Assembly (NCBI GenBank): GCA_002400415.1 | Contig: DGQP01000005.1 | Coordinates: 38,724 to 102,723, forward strand | Source: Chitinophagaceae bacterium UBA4411 | Lineage (GTDB): Bacteria > Bacteroidota > Bacteroidia > Chitinophagales > Chitinophagaceae | DNA length: 64,000 nucleotides | Direction: 5' to 3' | In this document: positions 60,746 through 64,000 of the stretch, piece after piece | Position numbering within the stretch: position 1 is the stretch's first letter | Layout of the letters: every line of letters begins with the position of its first letter | The notes under the pieces: generated by a model | The model's input: the letters and a program-made list of their open reading frames with translations, nothing else | What the model was told of the DNA's origin: nothing | The model's database searches: none | Translations under genes and position numbers: made by a program

Positions 60746-62643
60746 AAAAAGTAATCTTCATAGTACTGTTTACAGCATCGGTGCAGGGAAATGCGCAGGA
60801 AAAGCCATTGTCTGAACAGATGATTGCCACCTGCATGACGATCTGGAAAGACTCCTTTTCATTGGGAAATAAGCCGGCCCGCTGGAGCTATGATATGGGA
60901 GTTATATTAAAAGGTTGCGAAAGGGTTTGGCAAAATACAGGTGATGTAAAATACTTCAACTATATACAGCACCTGATGGATTTTTATATCCGGGAAGACG
61001 GTTCGATTAAAGATTACAGACCGGATGAGTATAATATTGACCATATCAACAATGGTAAATTGTTGCTGTTGCTGTATAAAGTACTGGGAAAAGAAAAATA
61101 CCTGAAAGCCGCCAGGTTGCTGAGAGAGCAGTTGCGCAGCCATCCCCGCACCCGTGAAGGCGGCTTTTGGCATAAGAAAATATACCCTTACCAGATGTGG
61201 CTGGATGGATTGTATATGGGCGAGCCCTTTTATGCTGAGTATTCCAACCTGATGCAGGATGATACAGCTTTTAATGATATTACCAACCAGTTTGTCCGGA
61301 TGGAACAACATGCAAGAGACCCCAAAACCGGCTTACTCTATCATGCATGGGATGAGAGCAAACAGCAGCAATGGGCGAATAAGACCACCGGGCAATCACC
61401 TCTTTTCTGGGCAAGGGCTATCGGTTGGTATTCAAATGCAATCGTAGATGCGCTGGATTGGTACCCCGCGGATCACCCGGGAAGAAAGAAATTGATTGAT
61501 ATCCTGAATCGCCTGGTAACAGCGGTTGGGAAAGTACAGGATAAGCAAACGGGGCTTTGGTATGATATACTGAATTATAATGGCCCTGGAAAAGAGAAAA
61601 ATTATTTTGAAGCCTCCGCCAGCTGCCAGTTCACCTATGCTATTGCAAAAGCTGTCCGCAAAGGATATCTTCCGGCTGCTAAGTTTTCTATTGCGGAAAA
61701 AGCCTGGGATGGGATCGTGAAGGAGTTTGTTAAAACAGAGAATGGTCAAACCAATTTATATGGAACGGTCTCAGTTTCAGGATTAGGCGGCAATCCTTAC
61801 CGCGATGGAAGTTTTGAATATTATATGCGGGAAAAAGTGATTGTAAACGATCCTAAGGGAATGGGTGCTTTCATCAAAGCTGCCGGTGAAATGGAAATAA
61901 GCGGTTCATTAAAAAATGGCAAAGGCAAAACAGTTTTATTAGACCGGTATTTTAACAGTGAAAAAAGGAAGAATGCAGCCGGCAATATGGACTACTGGCA
62001 TTATACCTGGGAAGAAAGATCCCACCCGGGCTTTAACACACTGGGAAGCATTTTTGAAAAGAATGGAGCTAAACTAGTTTCATCAGATGCCGCCCCGGCA
62101 ACAGCCAATCTAAAGGGTGCATCCGTGTATATTATAGTTGATCCTGATCATATACGGGATAATCCGAACCCGAATTATATGGCTGCGAAAGATGTTAAAG
62201 CGATCAGCAATTGGGTAAAAAAAGGCGGCACATTATTGCTGATGGCCAACGATAGCAATAATTGCGATCTGAAGCATTTTAATACACTGGCTGCTGTTTT
62301 TGGAATACAATTTACTGACAAGAGTATTAACATGGTAAAAAACGATACATATCCGCAGGGGGAAGTATTGCCCGGCGATAATAATCCAGTGTTTACCACG
62401 ACTAAAAAAATGTTTTTGAAAGAATTGAGCGTACTGGAAGTTAAAAGTCCTGCAAAAGCACTGGTGGTGAAAGATAATGATATCATTATTGCAACAGCGA
62501 AGTATGGCAAAGGGGCTGTAATGGCTGTCGGGGATCCCTGGCTGTATAACGAATACCTTGATGGCAGGAAACTGCCTGCTGAATACGAGAATTATAAAGC
62601 AGCGGAAGATCTTGTGAGATGGTTATTACTAACAAAGAAATGA
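60742..62643 (+). CDS. GH105 unsaturated rhamnogalacturonyl hydrolase with DUF4350 tail
   Basis: The 633-residue exported protein (signal V-I-F-I-V-L-F-T-A-S-V-Q-G) has a GH105 alpha/alpha-barrel at about 25-375 with I-D-H-I-N-N-G near 95, the catalytic Asp in M-W-L-D-G-L-Y-M-G near 152, and Y-H-A-W-D-E near 198. The second part, at about 415-633, resembles DUF4350 (Y-I-I-V-D-P-D-H near 452 and W-V-K-K-G-G-T-L-L-L-M near 492). It removes the unsaturated uronate left by lyases. The role of the second domain is unknown. Confidence 0.92.
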   Translation: MKKVIFIVLFTASVQGNAQEKPLSEQMIATCMTIWKDSFSLGNKPARWSYDMGVILKGCERVWQNTGDVKYFNYIQHLMDFYIREDGSIKDYRPDEYNIDHINNGKLLLLLYKVLGKEKYLKAARLLREQLRSHPRTREGGFWHKKIYPYQMWLDGLYMGEPFYAEYSNLMQDDTAFNDITNQFVRMEQHARDPKTGLLYHAWDESKQQQWANKTTGQSPLFWARAIGWYSNAIVDALDWYPADHPGRKKLIDILNRLVTAVGKVQDKQTGLWYDILNYNGPGKEKNYFEASASCQFTYAIAKAVRKGYLPAAKFSIAEKAWDGIVKEFVKTENGQTNLYGTVSVSGLGGNPYRDGSFEYYMREKVIVNDPKGMGAFIKAAGEMEISGSLKNGKGKTVLLDRYFNSEKRKNAAGNMDYWHYTWEERSHPGFNTLGSIFEKNGAKLVSSDAAPATANLKGASVYIIVDPDHIRDNPNPNYMAAKDVKAISNWVKKGGTLLLMANDSNNCDLKHFNTLAAVFGIQFTDKSINMVKNDTYPQGEVLPGDNNPVFTTTKKMFLKELSVLEVKSPAKALVVKDNDIIIATAKYGKGAVMAVGDPWLYNEYLDGRKLPAEYENYKAAEDLVRWLLLTKK

Positions 62644-63689
62644 ATGGAAAAACCAAAATAGTAATCTCTTACCTTTTAGGTTTGCTGCTGGTGCAAAACA
62701 ATATACCGGCGCAACCCGGAACTGTATCCGTACCCCAACAAACCATTATCGTAGCTGCCGACGGCAGTGGAAATTATAAAACAATCCAGGGAGCATTGAA
62801 CAGCCTCCCTGATTCTTCGGCTGTTCCAAGAATAATCCGTATTAAGAAAGGATTGTATGCGGAGAAATTATATATCGAAAAGCACAATGTCGTTTTTGAA
62901 GGGGAGAACCGGGAGAAAACGATCATCATCGCTTCTATAGCCCGGGATGAATGGCGATGTGGTCATACAGATGACTGGGGTGTGGCAACCCTGAACGTCG
63001 GTGCTAATGATATTACGTTAAAGAATCTCACTGTCACAAATAACTATGGTTTTGATTTCACAGAAAGAACGATCTGGTGTGCAGCTGATACTTCTGCCGG
63101 CCAGCAAAAGAAATTGCGGAGAGATGGTCACCAGATGGCGTTACGTACAATGAATATGGCCACCCGTTTAAAAGCACTGAATTGTCACTTTCGTTCCTAT
63201 GGCGGCGATACCGTCAGTCCATGGGAGATCTATAATGGTATGTGGTATTTCAGGGACTGTATCATGGAAGGAGGAGTTGATTTCTATTGTCCCCGTGGCT
63301 GGGCCTGGGCAGAGAACTGCGAATTTATAGCACACAGTGGGCCTGCGGCTATTTGGCATGATGGCTCCGGCAATGAGGATTCAAAAACCGTATTACTGAA
63401 TTGTAAGTTTTCCGGCTTTGATGGTTTTATGCTGGGTCGCTATCACCGTGAAGCGCAATTCTACCTGGTCAATTGCGAGTTTGCCCGGAACATGAAAGAC
63501 ACACCGATTTACCGGGTTGCTACAAACAATAAGATTAACTGGGGCGAAAGAATATACTATTATAATTGCCACCGCATTGGTGGAAATGATTTTAGCTGGT
63601 ATAGCAATAATCTTCCTGCCGCTGTAAAAGCTGCTGATATTACTATTAACTGGTTATTTAAAAACAGGTGGAGTCCTGCAATGAATTAA
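62640..63689 (+). CDS. Divergent CE8-like pectin methylesterase
   Basis: From ATG 62640, overlapping the GH105 stop as ATGA, the protein has 349 residues with a signal (I-V-I-S-Y-L-L-G-L-L-L-V-Q). The beta-helix shows V-A-A-D-G-S-G-N-Y-K-T-I-Q, H-Q-M-A-L-R near 162, S-Y-G-G-D-T near 187, G-G-V-D-F-Y-C-P-R-G near 213 and M-L-G-R-Y-H-R near 264. Relative to classical CE8, Gly replaces the second Gln (GGD for GQD) and His replaces the Trp of L-G-R-P-W. Both catalytic Asp and the Arg remain. Methylesterase activity is likely but not assured. Confidence 0.85.
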   Translation: MNGKTKIVISYLLGLLLVQNNIPAQPGTVSVPQQTIIVAADGSGNYKTIQGALNSLPDSSAVPRIIRIKKGLYAEKLYIEKHNVVFEGENREKTIIIASIARDEWRCGHTDDWGVATLNVGANDITLKNLTVTNNYGFDFTERTIWCAADTSAGQQKKLRRDGHQMALRTMNMATRLKALNCHFRSYGGDTVSPWEIYNGMWYFRDCIMEGGVDFYCPRGWAWAENCEFIAHSGPAAIWHDGSGNEDSKTVLLNCKFSGFDGFMLGRYHREAQFYLVNCEFARNMKDTPIYRVATNNKINWGERIYYYNCHRIGGNDFSWYSNNLPAAVKAADITINWLFKNRWSPAMN

Positions 63690-63691
63690 TT

Positions 63692-64000
63692 ATGCAATTA
63701 TCAAAGGAAACAGTAAAGAAGATACAACCACAAACAGGGTTGATCATACCGGATGAGAGGATACTGTCATTACCGGAAAAAGTTTTACAATTTGGGACAG
63801 GTGTTTTATTAAGAGGCTTACCGGATTATTTTATTGATAAAGCCAACAGGCAGGGAGTTTTTAATGGCCGGGTTGTTGTGGTGAAATCTACCTCCAGCGG
63901 AGGCACCGATGAGTTTGCGCAGCAGGATGGGTTGTTTACCCAATGTATCCGGGGAATTGAAGAGGGGCAGCAGGTGGAGGAAGCCGTGATCAATTCTTCT
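63692..64000 (+). CDS. uxaB: Tagaturonate reductase (partial, runs off right edge)
   Basis: The frame opens at ATG 63692, two bases after the previous stop, and continues past the window end with 103 residues visible. The N-terminus has V-L-Q-F-G-T-G-V-L-L-R-G near 32-43, a Rossmann NAD-binding motif of the mannitol dehydrogenase family, and V-V-V-V-K-S-T-S-S-G-G-T near 60-72. This matches UxaB/tagaturonate reductase, the cytoplasmic step from tagaturonate to altronate in galacturonate catabolism. The C-terminal part is not seen. Confidence 0.85.
   Translation, partial: MQLSKETVKKIQPQTGLIIPDERILSLPEKVLQFGTGVLLRGLPDYFIDKANRQGVFNGRVVVVKSTSSGGTDEFAQQDGLFTQCIRGIEEGQQVEEAVINSS

Noticed and set aside
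1..64000. CRISPR arrays, rRNA genes, insertion-sequence transposases or prophage genes
   Set aside because: No regular spacer-repeat array, rRNA-like stretch, transposase or phage structural gene was seen in the window.

Overview
The window looks like a chromosomal segment of a Bacteroidota bacterium, most likely a member of the Chitinophagaceae. The evidence is a SusC/SusD pair, recurrent -7 boxes of the form TAnnTTTG close to start codons, few Shine-Dalgarno sites, a DUF4286 protein, an HU/ribosomal protein THX neighbourhood, and metH split into two genes. Placement below phylum level is inference from gene content.

Left end (1-5.6 kb): a minus-strand defence operon (XRE regulator, hsdM, hsdS, then a ParB-like gene cut by the window edge) lies beyond the 3' end of a tRNA-Arg(CCT), as expected of an island integrated at that tRNA. 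HsdM carries an in-frame GIY-YIG nuclease domain. A second, stand-alone GIY-YIG gene sits between a broken 5' copy of the tRNA, itself interrupted by a 28-nt palindrome, and the intact tRNA, whose first bases encode the last codons of the nuclease. This is the most unusual locus in the window.

5.6-13.9 kb: a VOC protein, a TPR membrane protein and a GH20 hexosaminidase, then a seven-gene minus-strand cluster built around an MbnP-like copper-binding lipoprotein and its MbnH-like di-haem peroxidase partner, with a Cys-motif outer-membrane protein, a DUF2911 lipoprotein and three small proteins. An SRPBCC protein follows.

13.9-36.6 kb: mostly housekeeping. It holds a UvrD-type helicase fused to an iron-sulfur PD-(D/E)XK nuclease, an Ig-like lipoprotein, recR, split metH with a 32-residue membrane microprotein between its halves and a structured leader before it, and a sugar operon (GH97, SemiSWEET, MFS, HAD phosphatase). 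A LOG-family protein, exonuclease III, DUF2339, DUF4286, HU, ribosomal protein THX, a coiled-coil protein, UMP kinase and a hemerythrin protein follow.

36.8-43.2 kb: signalling. A periplasmic-propeller sensor kinase lacks the usual phospho-acceptor histidine, and a LytS-type kinase/LytTR regulator pair lies next to it.

43.2-64 kb: a pectin utilisation locus. A LacI-type regulator is divergent from susC, susD and a SusE-like beta-helix lipoprotein, followed by pectate lyase, acetylesterase, a fused esterase-pectin methylesterase, GH43, a Tat-exported oxidoreductase, an NTF2-like protein, GH28, GH105-DUF4350, a second atypical pectin methylesterase, and the start of tagaturonate reductase. Together these would bind and import pectin fragments, remove acetyl and methyl groups, cleave the backbone and feed galacturonate into catabolism. 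An identical 19-nt LacI-like operator precedes both susC and the GH28 gene, suggesting two co-regulated transcription units.
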